Positions 1 to 6,954 of a stretch of 53,168 nt of DNA are shown in pieces. Position 1 is the stretch's first letter, and every line of letters begins with the position of its first letter. This DNA is from a virus. Location of the stretch: the IMG/VR virus record IMGVR_UViG_3300033153_001916, positions 1 to 53,168 of that record. One strand, 5' to 3'. Both the position numbers and the translations under genes were made by a program. Below the pieces are notes generated by a model. It was not told the origin of the DNA. It did not search any database and worked only from the letters and a program-made list of their open reading frames with translations.

Positions 1-114
1 CAGCTTTCTGAACAAGCATCAAAAGAACGGTTGGGTCAACCTTGACATCAAGCAAGCAAAGAATGGTAACTATTACCTAGAGCTTGATACTTGGGAGCCG
101 AAAGGCGGCGCTAA
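1..114. repeat. terminal direct repeat (left copy)
   Basis: Identical over 114 bases to 53055-53168. The repeat lies inside one gene, which stays in frame across the join. It therefore most likely marks a circular assembly, or the overlap of a circularly permuted genome, rather than a true packaged terminal repeat. Confidence 0.95.
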
Positions 115-160
115 GGCGACACACAACCCAACAACACCAAGCGGTGACCTTCCGTTCTAA
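1..160 (+). CDS. SSB-like ssDNA-binding protein, 3' part (gene crosses the join)
   Basis: This is the end of the gene that starts at 52951. The reading frame begins at position 2 (AGC TTT CTG) and stops with TAA at 158-160. The last residues are a Thr/Pro-rich linker and the SSB-like tip GDLPF. No separate start is needed here; any ATG-initiated frame in this stretch (for example at 84) is a shadow. Confidence 0.7.
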   Translation, partial: SFLNKHQKNGWVNLDIKQAKNGNYYLELDTWEPKGGAKATHNPTTPSGDLPF

Positions 161-163
161 ACA

Positions 164-201
164 GGTTATCAGTGATAGGGGCGGAGCTGAGAGGCTCCGC
201 C
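164..201. promoter_or_regulatory. inverted copy of the TCACTGATAAC core next to a hairpin
   Basis: GTTATCAGTGATA at 165-177 is the reverse complement of the C-variant core (TCACTGATAAC) of the hairpin modules at 46.4-50.6 kb. It is followed by a hairpin, GGCGGAGC (180-187) pairing with GCTCCGCC (194-201). Read on the minus strand the order is hairpin then core, as in those modules, although the flanking genes are on the plus strand. TATCAGTGATA is itself a perfect odd palindrome, so it could be an operator. Confidence 0.45.
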
Positions 202-212
202 TTCCTATCTAT

Positions 213-224
213 TACCTAGAGGTA
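213..224. promoter_or_regulatory. 12-bp palindrome before the ATG at 228
   Basis: TACCT-AG-AGGTA is an inverted repeat ending 3 nt before the start codon. It could be an operator, or it could be chance; nothing else distinguishes it. Confidence 0.2.
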
Positions 225-227
225 GAG

Positions 228-434
228 ATGGCTTACTTCAAGGCAAAAGCTTGGAGAAAGATAGACACGTGGGTAGTCACCTTCGTGGAGGATAAAGACA
301 GAATACTTAAGGATGACTTCAAAACAAACTCCAGACTCAACGATGAATTCTACGGGTCAAAATTCAAAGGACAAAGAGGGCTCAGAATCGACAGAGTCAT
401 CAGCAAAAAAAGAATCGGATACACCAACTGGTGA
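228..434 (+). CDS. small basic protein of unknown function
   Basis: It encodes 68 residues beginning MAYFKAKAWRKIDTWVVTF and is rich in Lys and Arg (KFKGQRGLRIDRVISKKR), so nucleic-acid binding is possible. The start at 228 is chosen because the upstream part of the open frame overlaps the SSB-like gene and the hairpin at 180-201. It sits between the SSB-like gene and the 2OG oxygenase in the plus-strand early arm. I do not recognise a family. Confidence 0.6.
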   Translation: MAYFKAKAWRKIDTWVVTFVEDKDRILKDDFKTNSRLNDEFYGSKFKGQRGLRIDRVISKKRIGYTNW

Positions 435-458
435 TCAGGTATTTATCTACTGGGAGCA

Positions 459-881
459 ATGAGAAAATCTTACGGCAATATATTAGAACAACAGGATATA
501 GACTTCTTAGAGTCTATCCAAGACTATTCTAGACACAGCTTAAGAGAACCCAACAATACAATACAGAAGATACTTTCGGAGATATCTAAAGACTTTGACT
601 TCACTATAAAGGACGAGTCTTATTGGCTCATAGAAAGCCGACCATCAGGACACGAGTGGCACAAAGACACCGGTTCTGAAAACCATATGCAGTGGTGTGA
701 GGTCGGATGCAGTATGTTGCTGTCTGGCGATTTTGAAGGGGGCAAAACCCTGTACCGAGAGGGTGAAGATATTGTAGCTGTTGCACGCAACACATACGAG
801 CTTTTGGTACACACTTCTGATTTAGAACATAAAGTAGAACCAAGCTTAGGAAAAAGAAAAGTATTACTATTATTCATATAA
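459..881 (+). CDS. 2OG-Fe(II) oxygenase-like protein
   Basis: This 140-residue protein has the metal-binding pattern of 2-oxoglutarate/Fe(II) dioxygenases: HKD at 68-70 as HxD, a distal His at 124 (LEHKVEP), and Arg 133 (GKRKVLLLF) in the position that binds the 2OG carboxylate. The core between them (QWCEVGCSMLLSGDFEGG) fits the jelly-roll strands of the prolyl-hydroxylase branch. It is short for the family but complete around the active site. The substrate is unknown: protein, DNA base or small molecule. The early position near a glycosyltransferase allows a role in base modification, which is speculation. Confidence 0.72.
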   Translation: MRKSYGNILEQQDIDFLESIQDYSRHSLREPNNTIQKILSEISKDFDFTIKDESYWLIESRPSGHEWHKDTGSENHMQWCEVGCSMLLSGDFEGGKTLYREGEDIVAVARNTYELLVHTSDLEHKVEPSLGKRKVLLLFI

Positions 882-944
882 ATGTCGGGGAGGAGTATTT
901 TTTGGTTTGACGTTTGCCTTCGTGGTGAAGGCGCCTCCCCACAT
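882..944 (+). terminator. large stem-loop after the oxygenase gene
   Basis: GGGGAGG (887-893) pairs with CCTCCCC (934-940) and encloses a second hairpin, GCCTTC (916-921) with GAAGGC (927-932). There is no T-run after it, so it may be a 3' stabiliser or processing structure rather than an intrinsic terminator. Confidence 0.4.
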
Positions 945-950
945 TTACTC

Positions 951-1080
951 ATACGTGTGCCAAAGTGGTACACGTATAACCTTTAACACCAAAGATGATA
1001 CAAAACGATAGGGTTTTGTGTCTTTAATAGAACATTATGTCAAGTAAACTGCACAAGATGCTTGACACCTTTAACACCAA
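951..1080 (+). promoter_or_regulatory. hairpins with repeated ACCTTTAACACCAA tails
   Basis: Hairpin ATACGTGT/ACACGTAT (951-958, 970-977) is followed by ACCTTTAACACCAA at 979-992. Then comes hairpin ACAAAAC/GTTTTGT (1000-1006, 1013-1019). Then hairpin GTCAAG/CTTGAC (1039-1044, 1061-1066) abuts a second exact ACCTTTAACACCAA at 1067-1080. The 14-base repeat is exact, while the hairpins differ in sequence. The second copy ends 6 nt before the ATG at 1087. Function is unknown; leader control or RNA processing is plausible. Confidence 0.55.
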
Positions 1081-1086
1081 CGAGAA

Positions 1087-1176
1087 ATGATAGAGTTTAA
1101 ATGGTTTGTGATTATATTGACTATCGCCTTGAGTGCGATATTCATATATCTCACAGGAAAAGATGAGGACAATTAA
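1087..1176 (+). CDS. 29-residue membrane peptide
   Basis: ATG at 1087 gives MIEFKWFVIILTIALSAIFI, a single transmembrane segment (about residues 5-22), then the polar tail YLTGKDEDN. It directly follows the second ACCTTTAACACCAA element, and its end overlaps the start of the next gene (1163) by 14 nt, as expected for translational coupling. The size and hydrophobic profile make a real small membrane protein plausible. Function is unknown. Confidence 0.5.
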   Translation: MIEFKWFVIILTIALSAIFIYLTGKDEDN

Positions 1177-1357
1177 TAACGCAATAGAGATGAAAGAAGA
1201 GAACTTAAACATTGAGTGGTGGCATAAGAGGATGATCCTTTACGCCTTAAGAAATTTTGATACACAGCAAGAAGCCGCAGATGCCCTTGGGTGTAGCACT
1301 AGACATTTAATCAGGAAAAAAAGAGAGTACTATGAAGACAAACTACAAGACAAGTAG
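1163..1357 (+). CDS. small Fis-like helix-turn-helix protein
   Basis: It encodes 64 residues starting MRTINNAIEMKEENLNIEWW. The second half, TQQEAADALGCSTRHLIRKK, matches the Fis/NtrC-type HTH pattern, with an A-x-x-L-G-x-S-x-x-x-L spacing. The ATG at 1163 is preferred because it gives the classic short coupled overlap with the 1087 gene; the open frame extends slightly upstream without a better start. It is probably a DNA-binding regulator or architectural protein of the early arm. Confidence 0.6.
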   Translation: MRTINNAIEMKEENLNIEWWHKRMILYALRNFDTQQEAADALGCSTRHLIRKKREYYEDKLQDK

Positions 1358-1505
1358 AACAGCTGAAGCTCGTGAGACAATCATTAGAATTGCTCGCTAC
1401 GCTAGTAAGAATATGATGAGAACTAAAAATAAATCAGAGCAGTACGCAAAGATTATCGATGCGTGTATGCGTGATATCAATGACTATGGAATCGAAAAAG
1501 ATTAA
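1332..1505 (+). CDS. 57-residue basic helical protein
   Basis: ATG at 1332 overlaps the end of the HTH gene by 26 nt. The product (MKTNYKTSRTAEARETIIRI and onward, ending GIEKD) is rich in Arg, Lys and Ala and looks fully helical. The tight overlap on both sides matches the packing of its neighbours. No family recognised. Confidence 0.45.
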   Translation: MKTNYKTSRTAEARETIIRIARYASKNMMRTKNKSEQYAKIIDACMRDINDYGIEKD

Positions 1506-1755
1506 AGATGTTATCATAGAACACTACGCAGATACAGATGACATCTTGTTTGCCGACGGCTTTGATGATGCGATAATAGGCTTCGAACCCAACCTCTGGA
1601 AGGTTGTGTATTCTCGCCAGAAGTGTATAGAGGTACTCAGTAAAGAGGACGATATGAACGAAGAGGAAGCTCTTGATTACCTTGAGTACAATACATTCAA
1701 TGCATACGTAGGGGATAAGACCCCTGTATGGGTGGAAGATTTTGGCTGGTACTGA
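1486..1755 (+). CDS. acidic protein of unknown function
   Basis: With the start at ATG 1486 (MESKKIKD) it has 89 residues. Upstream in-frame starts at 1459 and 1480 would lengthen an already sizeable overlap with the previous gene. It is rich in Asp and Glu (DTDDILFADGFDDAI; KEDDMNEEEALDYLEY) and ends VWVEDFGWY. Such small acidic early proteins sometimes inhibit host DNA-binding proteins, but nothing here proves that. The stop overlaps the next ATG as TGATG. Confidence 0.6.
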   Translation: MESKKIKDVIIEHYADTDDILFADGFDDAIIGFEPNLWKVVYSRQKCIEVLSKEDDMNEEEALDYLEYNTFNAYVGDKTPVWVEDFGWY

Positions 1756-1859
1756 TGACAGCTCCAGATATTATTTTAGCTGTTGTTGTAGTTGCCCTAT
1801 GGAATGGGTACTTAATTTACAGAATGAATAGAGATGACAAGAAAAAGAAAACACGTTAG
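1755..1859 (+). CDS. 34-residue membrane peptide
   Basis: The ATG overlaps the previous stop (TGATG at 1753-1757). It gives MTAPDIILAVVVVALWNGYL followed by a basic tail (IYRMNRDDKKKKTR). It is one transmembrane helix with a positive cytoplasmic end, and it overlaps the next gene. This is the second tiny membrane protein within 700 bases. Function is unknown. Confidence 0.5.
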   Translation: MTAPDIILAVVVVALWNGYLIYRMNRDDKKKKTR

Positions 1860-2019
1860 AGAGATTCAGAAGTATCTAGAGATGCTTATGATGGATCAAG
1901 TAAACCTCAGCATATACGCTAGTAGGTTTGGATGGAGCGATGAGATACAGCACCAGCTGTCAAACTCAGCACTGTTAATTAGAAAGTATGAACGCCGACT
2001 CAGGCTCATAAAAATGTAA
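1834..2019 (+). CDS. small basic helical protein
   Basis: It encodes 61 residues: MTRKRKHVREIQKYLEMLMM, a short loop, then a second basic helix ending LIRKYERRLRLIKM. It overlaps the preceding membrane peptide by 26 nt and ends one base before the next start. It could be a nucleic-acid-binding or coiled-coil protein. No family recognised. Confidence 0.5.
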   Translation: MTRKRKHVREIQKYLEMLMMDQVNLSIYASRFGWSDEIQHQLSNSALLIRKYERRLRLIKM

Positions 2020-2020
2020 T

Positions 2021-2452
2021 ATGAGAACTTGCTCAACCTGCAAGAAGAGAAAACCTACATCTGAATACCATCGCAAAGGCAGTGGGTATATCAAGATGTG
2101 TAAGTCTTGCAGGAAAGAGAGGGGACATAGTAAGAAAAAGAGATATAAGGACGGATACTATACCGTGTATTATCTTCCTGAGCACCATTACGTAGGTATG
2201 ACAAACGCTCTTAAGAATAGGCTTCAGGAACACAGAAGTAAGAACGGTAGAATAACCGTTGGATACGAGGTTATAGCCACGTTTGAAAAAGCAGTTGACG
2301 CACACTGGTTTGAAACTACACTTCACGCTATGGGATATCACGGCTTTTATTACAAGAAAGGTAGAGACAAGAATAAAACAATAGATAAAGAAGTCGATAT
2401 TGACGATTTCTACAACACAGTTTTAAATGACAATCAAACTAAACTTTTTTAA
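2021..2452 (+). CDS. GIY-YIG endonuclease with N-terminal zinc finger
   Basis: The 143-residue product opens with a four-Cys finger: CSTC (4, 7) and CKSC (27, 30). The GIY-YIG nuclease core follows: YYTVYYL (about 46-52), HYVGMT (56-61), catalytic-type Arg in KNRLQEH (about 67) and the metal-binding Glu in HWFETT (about 98). It could be a homing-type nuclease or a phage resolvase/host-DNA nuclease. It lies within a tightly packed early operon and is not inserted in another gene, so a housekeeping phage role is more likely than homing. Confidence 0.75.
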   Translation: MRTCSTCKKRKPTSEYHRKGSGYIKMCKSCRKERGHSKKKRYKDGYYTVYYLPEHHYVGMTNALKNRLQEHRSKNGRITVGYEVIATFEKAVDAHWFETTLHAMGYHGFYYKKGRDKNKTIDKEVDIDDFYNTVLNDNQTKLF

Positions 2453-2454
2453 TT

Positions 2455-2661
2455 ATGTCCTATTTAGACAACCCGGAACACAAGAAGATTATCGACTGCG
2501 TACTCGAACAGAACGCAAAGCTGTTCCAAAACTTGGGCGAGGACTGCTCCAAGGCAGACTATGAAAAAGCAAAGCTGGAAGAACGTAGGAAGCTACGTAG
2601 GATAATAGATTTAGATCCTGAGAAGATAGGTAGACTAGTTAAAGACTCACTCGATGACTAA
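2455..2661 (+). CDS. small charged helical protein
   Basis: It encodes 68 residues (MSYLDNPEHKKIIDCVLEQN onward) of mostly charged helix: KADYEKAKLEERRKLRRIIDLD. It lies between the GIY-YIG gene and the DUF1599-like gene and overlaps the latter by 8 nt, so it is probably translated with them. Function is unknown. Confidence 0.55.
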   Translation: MSYLDNPEHKKIIDCVLEQNAKLFQNLGEDCSKADYEKAKLEERRKLRRIIDLDPEKIGRLVKDSLDD

Positions 2662-3142
2662 GGATGATATCAAAAGAGTTTGTGACAACACAAAGAATCT
2701 CTTAGTAAAAAAGAACGAGGCATACGGCGACAGCGCACTCAATCCACTAGGCATCTTCGGGAATGGAGATGCCGTCTTGTCTCTAGGGGCTAGGATGGAT
2801 GACAAGCTGATGCGCCTGAAGGGTCTTGGAATAGGCAAAGAATCGATAGATACTTTGTACGACCTACACGGATACATAACTTTACTTATTATTGCAATCG
2901 AAAGAAAAGAAAACCTAAACAGCTTTGATTCTGTGTGTGATGACGATAGCAATACAACAAAATTAATTTCAGATGCTAGAGAAAACCATAACGATGTTCA
3001 AGAACGTCAGAGATACGACCAACCCACAACACACTACCATACAAATCTCACTGGAGCGTATCAAGAGTGGCAAACAGAAATCCTTGATAGAGAGGGTCCG
3101 TGGAGTACACAGCGTGGACCAGAACGGGAATCCGATTCCTGA
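2654..3142 (+). CDS. DUF1599-like (nucleotide modification-associated) protein
   Basis: The first ~85 of 162 residues fit the DUF1599/Nmad1 pattern: KKNEAYGDSALNPLGIFG, then an Arg/Lys-rich helix (ARMDDKLMRLKG), then YDLHGYITLLIIAIERK. Proteins of this kind occur beside nucleotide and base-modification enzymes. The last 57 codons overlap the start of the primase-helicase in another frame. The C-terminal part (RENHNDVQERQRY onward) looks unlike a domain, so the useful protein may be only about 105 residues. The family call is moderate. Confidence 0.5.
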   Translation: MTKDDIKRVCDNTKNLLVKKNEAYGDSALNPLGIFGNGDAVLSLGARMDDKLMRLKGLGIGKESIDTLYDLHGYITLLIIAIERKENLNSFDSVCDDDSNTTKLISDARENHNDVQERQRYDQPTTHYHTNLTGAYQEWQTEILDREGPWSTQRGPERESDS

Positions 3143-4796
3143 TAAAGACGCTAAGCTTGAGCTTCCTGTGGTAATGTACAGCGGGAAGTTCTCTGGACGT
3201 AAAGACAATGACTTAGAAGAGCACAGCAGTGTCATCGTATTAGACTTTGACCACATAAACGTAGATGAATCCAAGCGTGTTCTAGCTACAGATGACTACG
3301 TACTTGCCTGTTGGGTGTCTCCAAGTGGGGACGGACTTAAAGCTTTGGTTAAAGTATCTACACCTAGCAAACACCGTGATCACTTCCGTGCCATATCTTC
3401 TTATATGGAGCGTCAGTACGGACTAGAGGTAGACCCTACAGGACAGAATGAAGCTCGCCTATGCTTCGAGTCATACGACCCGGAGATAATCATTAACGAG
3501 GACTCTAAGGTTTTCTCTTCGCTTCTTTCAGAGCGCAGTGAAAACCAAACCGCACAGTCCGCACCTAATACAGACTACAATAAGTTAGCTGTTCTTGCTG
3601 CTATGATTCGTAGAGCGGGAGATGGAGCCAAACACCAAGAGCTGCTGAAGGCGGCGAATCTTGCAGGAGGTTTCATCGCTGCAGGACGTATAGAGGAAGA
3701 CGAGGCTAAGCGTGTACTCATCAAAGAGATACTCAAGAGAGATATCGACAGCGAAGAGGTAGCTGTCAATACCATACGAGAAGGTATTGAGCACGGAAAG
3801 ACTATGCCTGTGCAGGACGTGGTTGACAATGAGAACAGGATTAAAAGAGAGATGCTCATCAACGATGGGGATATGTCTTTTATTTCTGACTCCGATTCAG
3901 ACTACCAATGGATACACAGGTTTGCCATTGGAGAGATCCCCAAAGGTCTCGACACTGGCAACGCAAGGCTAGACCAGTACTTCAGATACAAGCCTGAGTT
4001 CGTTATTATCAATGGGCACTCTAACGTAGGTAAGACTACGATGGCGCTGTACCTGATGGTGAATTCATCCATACGTCACGGATGGAGATGGATTATATAC
4101 AGCTCTGAGAACAAGACAGCTGCTATTAAGATGCGCCTGATGGAGTTCATACTAGACATCCCTATCAATATGATGACATATGCCGAGCGCACAGCTGCTT
4201 TTAGCTGGGTGTCGGAACACTTCAAGGTGATATCCAACTCAGATGTATACAGCTATATGGATCTGATTATCTTTGCTGAGAAGCTCATCCAATACGAGGG
4301 CAACTACCAAGGCTTCTTTATAGATCCTTACAACAGCTTGAAGATACAGATGGGTCAGGGTTCGGCACTATCTACCCACGACTACCACTACGAAGCGGCT
4401 AGTGAGCTGTTGACCTTCACCAATAGACACGATATGGCTATGTGGCTTAACGCACACTCAGTGACTGAGGCACAGAGACAGAAGGGTCCAGACGGTTTGC
4501 CTGTCGCTCCGTTCGCAGAGCAGACTGAAGGAGGCGGTAAGTTCGTGAACCGCTCTGATTCGTTCTTGTCATTTCATAGACGGGTCCAAGCACCTACCTC
4601 TGATGAACGTAGAACTATGGAGTTCCACGTCCGCAAGGTACGCTCACAAGAAACTGGCGGTGAACCTACTCCATTGGACGAGCCATTCCTATGCAGGATG
4701 AACATAGAGCGTACCGGATTCGAGACACTTGACACCCACAGGAGGTTATTTGAGCCATTGGTGATAAAAAATGAGCAAACTTACTTTGAAATCTGA
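2973..4796 (+). CDS. primase-helicase (VirE-N/BT4734-type primase plus RecA-fold helicase)
   Basis: It encodes 607 residues. The N-terminal part (about 1-180) looks like the VirE-N/BT4734 primase family: VLDFDHI at 89-95 as the acidic metal site and SPSGDGLKALV at 116-126. A linker (about 190-300) leads to an ATPase with Walker A GHSNVGKT at 348-355, IIYSSENK, and a Walker B-like segment near GFFIDPYN. This domain pair primes and unwinds DNA at the fork. The N-terminus fits the family start, so ATG 2973 is accepted despite the 170-nt overlap with the preceding frame. It is the main replication enzyme here; no polymerase gene accompanies it. Confidence 0.85.
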   Translation: MLEKTITMFKNVRDTTNPQHTTIQISLERIKSGKQKSLIERVRGVHSVDQNGNPIPDKDAKLELPVVMYSGKFSGRKDNDLEEHSSVIVLDFDHINVDESKRVLATDDYVLACWVSPSGDGLKALVKVSTPSKHRDHFRAISSYMERQYGLEVDPTGQNEARLCFESYDPEIIINEDSKVFSSLLSERSENQTAQSAPNTDYNKLAVLAAMIRRAGDGAKHQELLKAANLAGGFIAAGRIEEDEAKRVLIKEILKRDIDSEEVAVNTIREGIEHGKTMPVQDVVDNENRIKREMLINDGDMSFISDSDSDYQWIHRFAIGEIPKGLDTGNARLDQYFRYKPEFVIINGHSNVGKTTMALYLMVNSSIRHGWRWIIYSSENKTAAIKMRLMEFILDIPINMMTYAERTAAFSWVSEHFKVISNSDVYSYMDLIIFAEKLIQYEGNYQGFFIDPYNSLKIQMGQGSALSTHDYHYEAASELLTFTNRHDMAMWLNAHSVTEAQRQKGPDGLPVAPFAEQTEGGGKFVNRSDSFLSFHRRVQAPTSDERRTMEFHVRKVRSQETGGEPTPLDEPFLCRMNIERTGFETLDTHRRLFEPLVIKNEQTYFEI

Positions 4797-4815
4797 TTGC
4801 TATTGATTAGATTTG
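4785..4815 (+). promoter_or_regulatory. Bacteroidetes-type promoter before the RusA-like gene
   Basis: TTTG at 4785-4788 and TAGATTTG at 4808-4815 match the -33 and -7 elements, with 19 nt between. The ATG is 4 nt after the -7 element, so the transcript would have almost no leader. It allows rusA and the genes after it to be expressed separately from the primase. Confidence 0.6.
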
Positions 4816-4819
4816 TTAT

Positions 4820-5197
4820 ATGTACGTAGATTATAATGAAGTCATAATCATCCTCCCTAAGCCGCCAAGCCTCAACAAGTGGTATTCAGGCAAGCACTGG
4901 TCAGTAAGAAAGAGCCAGAAGGAAAAATACACCAAGCACATTAAGGAACAGTTAGATACGATCGATCCATTTTGTATGGATCGCTTCGTGATTGACGTAA
5001 CCTATAACTGTCGCTACGATGTAGACAATGCCATCACTTGTGCCAAGTTTCTTGCAGACTACTTGCGTGCTGAGGGATATGTTGAAGATGACAACCCTAA
5101 GTTTTTTACTTCACAGTCAACAACATATAACCCAGAATTAAAGAAAGATGAGTTCAGAGCAAAAATTAAATGCTATGGATATAAAAGCCGTGAGTAA
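4820..5197 (+). CDS. rusA: RusA-like Holliday junction resolvase
   Basis: The 125-residue protein starts with the RusA signature (ILPKPPSLNKWYSG) and contains the acidic cluster RYDVDN (Asp 67, Asp 69), a Lys/Asp helix (CAKFLADYL) and GYVEDDN (Asp 90-91), as in the metal-dependent RusA resolvases. Length is normal for the family. It would resolve branched DNA made by recombination-dependent replication before packaging, which fits the ERF and exonuclease genes. It has its own promoter and overlaps the next gene. Confidence 0.88.
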   Translation: MYVDYNEVIIILPKPPSLNKWYSGKHWSVRKSQKEKYTKHIKEQLDTIDPFCMDRFVIDVTYNCRYDVDNAITCAKFLADYLRAEGYVEDDNPKFFTSQSTTYNPELKKDEFRAKIKCYGYKSRE

Positions 5198-5390
5198 ATC
5201 CTACTACACGGCTCTTTATATGGTGCACGATTTAACAACAGACCTTTACGAATCCATTCACGATGACAAAGGCAATCCTATTCTAGACGAAGAGTTCTTA
5301 TACCAGCTGATACAGCAGTACAAGAAGGTCGTTCGTGGAGAACTAGATATGATTAAATCTGCAGCAGCACAGCACAATGAGTCAAGATAA
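5175..5390 (+). CDS. small helical protein of unknown function
   Basis: Starting at ATG 5175 (MDIKAVSKSYYTALYMVHDL) it has 71 residues. The earlier ATG at 5148 would add nine residues and a longer overlap with rusA. It is helical with an acidic middle and ends IKSAAAQHNESR. Its end overlaps the glycosyltransferase start by 14 nt. No family recognised. Confidence 0.55.
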   Translation: MDIKAVSKSYYTALYMVHDLTTDLYESIHDDKGNPILDEEFLYQLIQQYKKVVRGELDMIKSAAAQHNESR

Positions 5391-6345
5391 GATAGTACTA
5401 GTGTTTTTAGACTCGATGAATGGTATTAACTTTCATCGACTGCAGACACCGTTACTGAGGCTTATGTCTCAAGGTATGCGTGTACATTTCTTCAAAGACT
5501 TTGATGAGCTGAAGACCTTTAACACGGACTTCATCTCTCACATTATAGTTTCAAGAAGATGCACGGTCAATAACTACAAAGCTTTTAATGAATGGCTCAA
5601 GGCTAACGACATCAAGCTTGTTCTTGATCTCGATGATTACTGGGAGCTGCCTAAATACAACGAAGCATACAAGTACTACAAGAAGATAAAATCTGTAGAG
5701 ATTGTAGAGACCATAAAGATGTCAGACATCATATGGACACCTTCGAAATATTTAGGTAAGCTTATGTCTAACATCAATCCTAAAGCTGAGGTATACATCA
5801 TACCAAATACACTAGACCTAAATCACGAGCAATGGCAACAGAGAAAGAAGCCTAGCAAGGAGGTAAGGTTTGGATACGTAGGCGCAAAGAACCACGGGCG
5901 AGACATCAACCTGATATCATACAGCTTCGAAGGTAAGGAGATGTACTGCGTAGGTCTTGAGGATTATCCAGAAAGGTTCAAGGCATCACACGTTCTGCTT
6001 CCAACATCTATTGGCGAGTACGGAAAGATGTACGAGAGCTTTGATGTTTCGTTGGCGCCGCTTCAAGGCGGCACCTTCAACAAGTGTAAGAGTGATCTAA
6101 AGGTTGTTGAGGCTGGATACACAAGAAGCTCAATCATAGCTTCCAACACCACCCCCTACAAAGAAAGCATAGAGAACAACGTAACAGGTTTGCTGTGCTC
6201 TACGCCAAGGGATTGGAAGCAAGCGATTGAATCTATGACTAAGGAGAAGCACCGTGAGCTGTCAGGCAACCTGAACAGACACGTGAAGAAGCACTACGAC
6301 TTGGACAAATTAAATAAGATAAGAACAGACTCTCTAGGACTTTAA
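5377..6345 (+). CDS. GT-B fold glycosyltransferase
   Basis: It encodes 322 residues with the two-lobed GT4-like pattern: an N-terminal Rossmann half (IVLVFLDSMNGINFHRL; LVLDLDDYWELP), the linker SDIIWTPSKYLGK, and a C-terminal half with VRFGYVGAKNHGRD and the nucleotide-sugar region SDLKVVEAGYTRSSIIASN. It would move a sugar from a nucleotide donor. In phages such enzymes modify DNA bases, virion proteins or host glycans. Its place among replication genes favours DNA or an early target, but no base-hydroxymethylase was seen to supply the usual acceptor. Confidence 0.75.
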   Translation: MSQDKIVLVFLDSMNGINFHRLQTPLLRLMSQGMRVHFFKDFDELKTFNTDFISHIIVSRRCTVNNYKAFNEWLKANDIKLVLDLDDYWELPKYNEAYKYYKKIKSVEIVETIKMSDIIWTPSKYLGKLMSNINPKAEVYIIPNTLDLNHEQWQQRKKPSKEVRFGYVGAKNHGRDINLISYSFEGKEMYCVGLEDYPERFKASHVLLPTSIGEYGKMYESFDVSLAPLQGGTFNKCKSDLKVVEAGYTRSSIIASNTTPYKESIENNVTGLLCSTPRDWKQAIESMTKEKHRELSGNLNRHVKKHYDLDKLNKIRTDSLGL

Positions 6346-6346
6346 T

Positions 6347-6751
6347 ATGTTTATCAAAGAACAAGAGCTGTTCGAAGCTTTAAAGAACAGCTTCATACCA
6401 GACCTAACGCCAAGCCATAAACAGATGGCAAGGTATGACTGCTACTCTAAGTCTCATAACCTAGACATAGAGCTCAAGTGTAGAAAGAAACACTACGATG
6501 ATTTACTGATTGAAAAGAAGAAGTATGATGCGCTCATATTTAGAGCTGTTACCTTTGGCTCGTCGCCCGTGTATATAAATTCAACACCCGTTGGTGTATG
6601 GGCGTTCAGGATACTTGAGATAGGCGAGCCCTCTTGGGAAACAAGGGGGATGCCAAAGACCTCAGAGTTTTCACAGCGCCAGTTTATCGACAAGGTTGTA
6701 GGCTATTATCATATCGATTCAGGGGTGGAGATTACGGACAAAATTAAATAA
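6347..6751 (+). CDS. PD-(D/E)XK nuclease-like protein
   Basis: In this 134-residue protein the segment ARYDCYSKSHNLDIELKCRK has the spacing of a PD-(D/E)XK core, with an Asp near residue 30 and E-x-K at about 41-43. It is followed by a helix with YDDLLIEKKKYDALIFRAV. The rest (PVGVWAFRILEIGEP) is typical beta structure. It could be a small phage nuclease or an inactive relative; the active site needs structural comparison. It begins 1 nt after the glycosyltransferase stop. Confidence 0.45.
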   Translation: MFIKEQELFEALKNSFIPDLTPSHKQMARYDCYSKSHNLDIELKCRKKHYDDLLIEKKKYDALIFRAVTFGSSPVYINSTPVGVWAFRILEIGEPSWETRGMPKTSEFSQRQFIDKVVGYYHIDSGVEITDKIK

Positions 6752-6813
6752 CCGTCAGGTTATATTTTGTACCTTGCATCTCCTTTGTTTAACCCTGTAA
6801 AATACATTATGAT

Positions 6814-6936
6814 ATGGCTGAAGATATCAACCTCAGCGAAGACTTCGCAGACTTCGTAAACGAACTAGCAACCAGCGAAAAGAATAGCAATGCGTGTTCA
6901 ATAGATAACCCGGAATGCGAAGGCTGTGGGAGCTAA
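6814..6936 (+). CDS. 40-residue acidic, Cys-containing peptide
   Basis: ATG 6814 to TAA 6936 gives MAEDINLSEDFADFVNELAT and a C-terminal Cys cluster (CSIDNPECEGCGS). It lies alone between the PD-(D/E)XK-like gene and the DnaA-like pair. The strong acidic bias and ordered Cys spacing argue for a real product. It could be a DNA mimic or metal-binding peptide; function is unknown. Confidence 0.5.
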   Translation: MAEDINLSEDFADFVNELATSEKNSNACSIDNPECEGCGS

Positions 6937-6954
6937 GCGAAGAATATAATTTAA

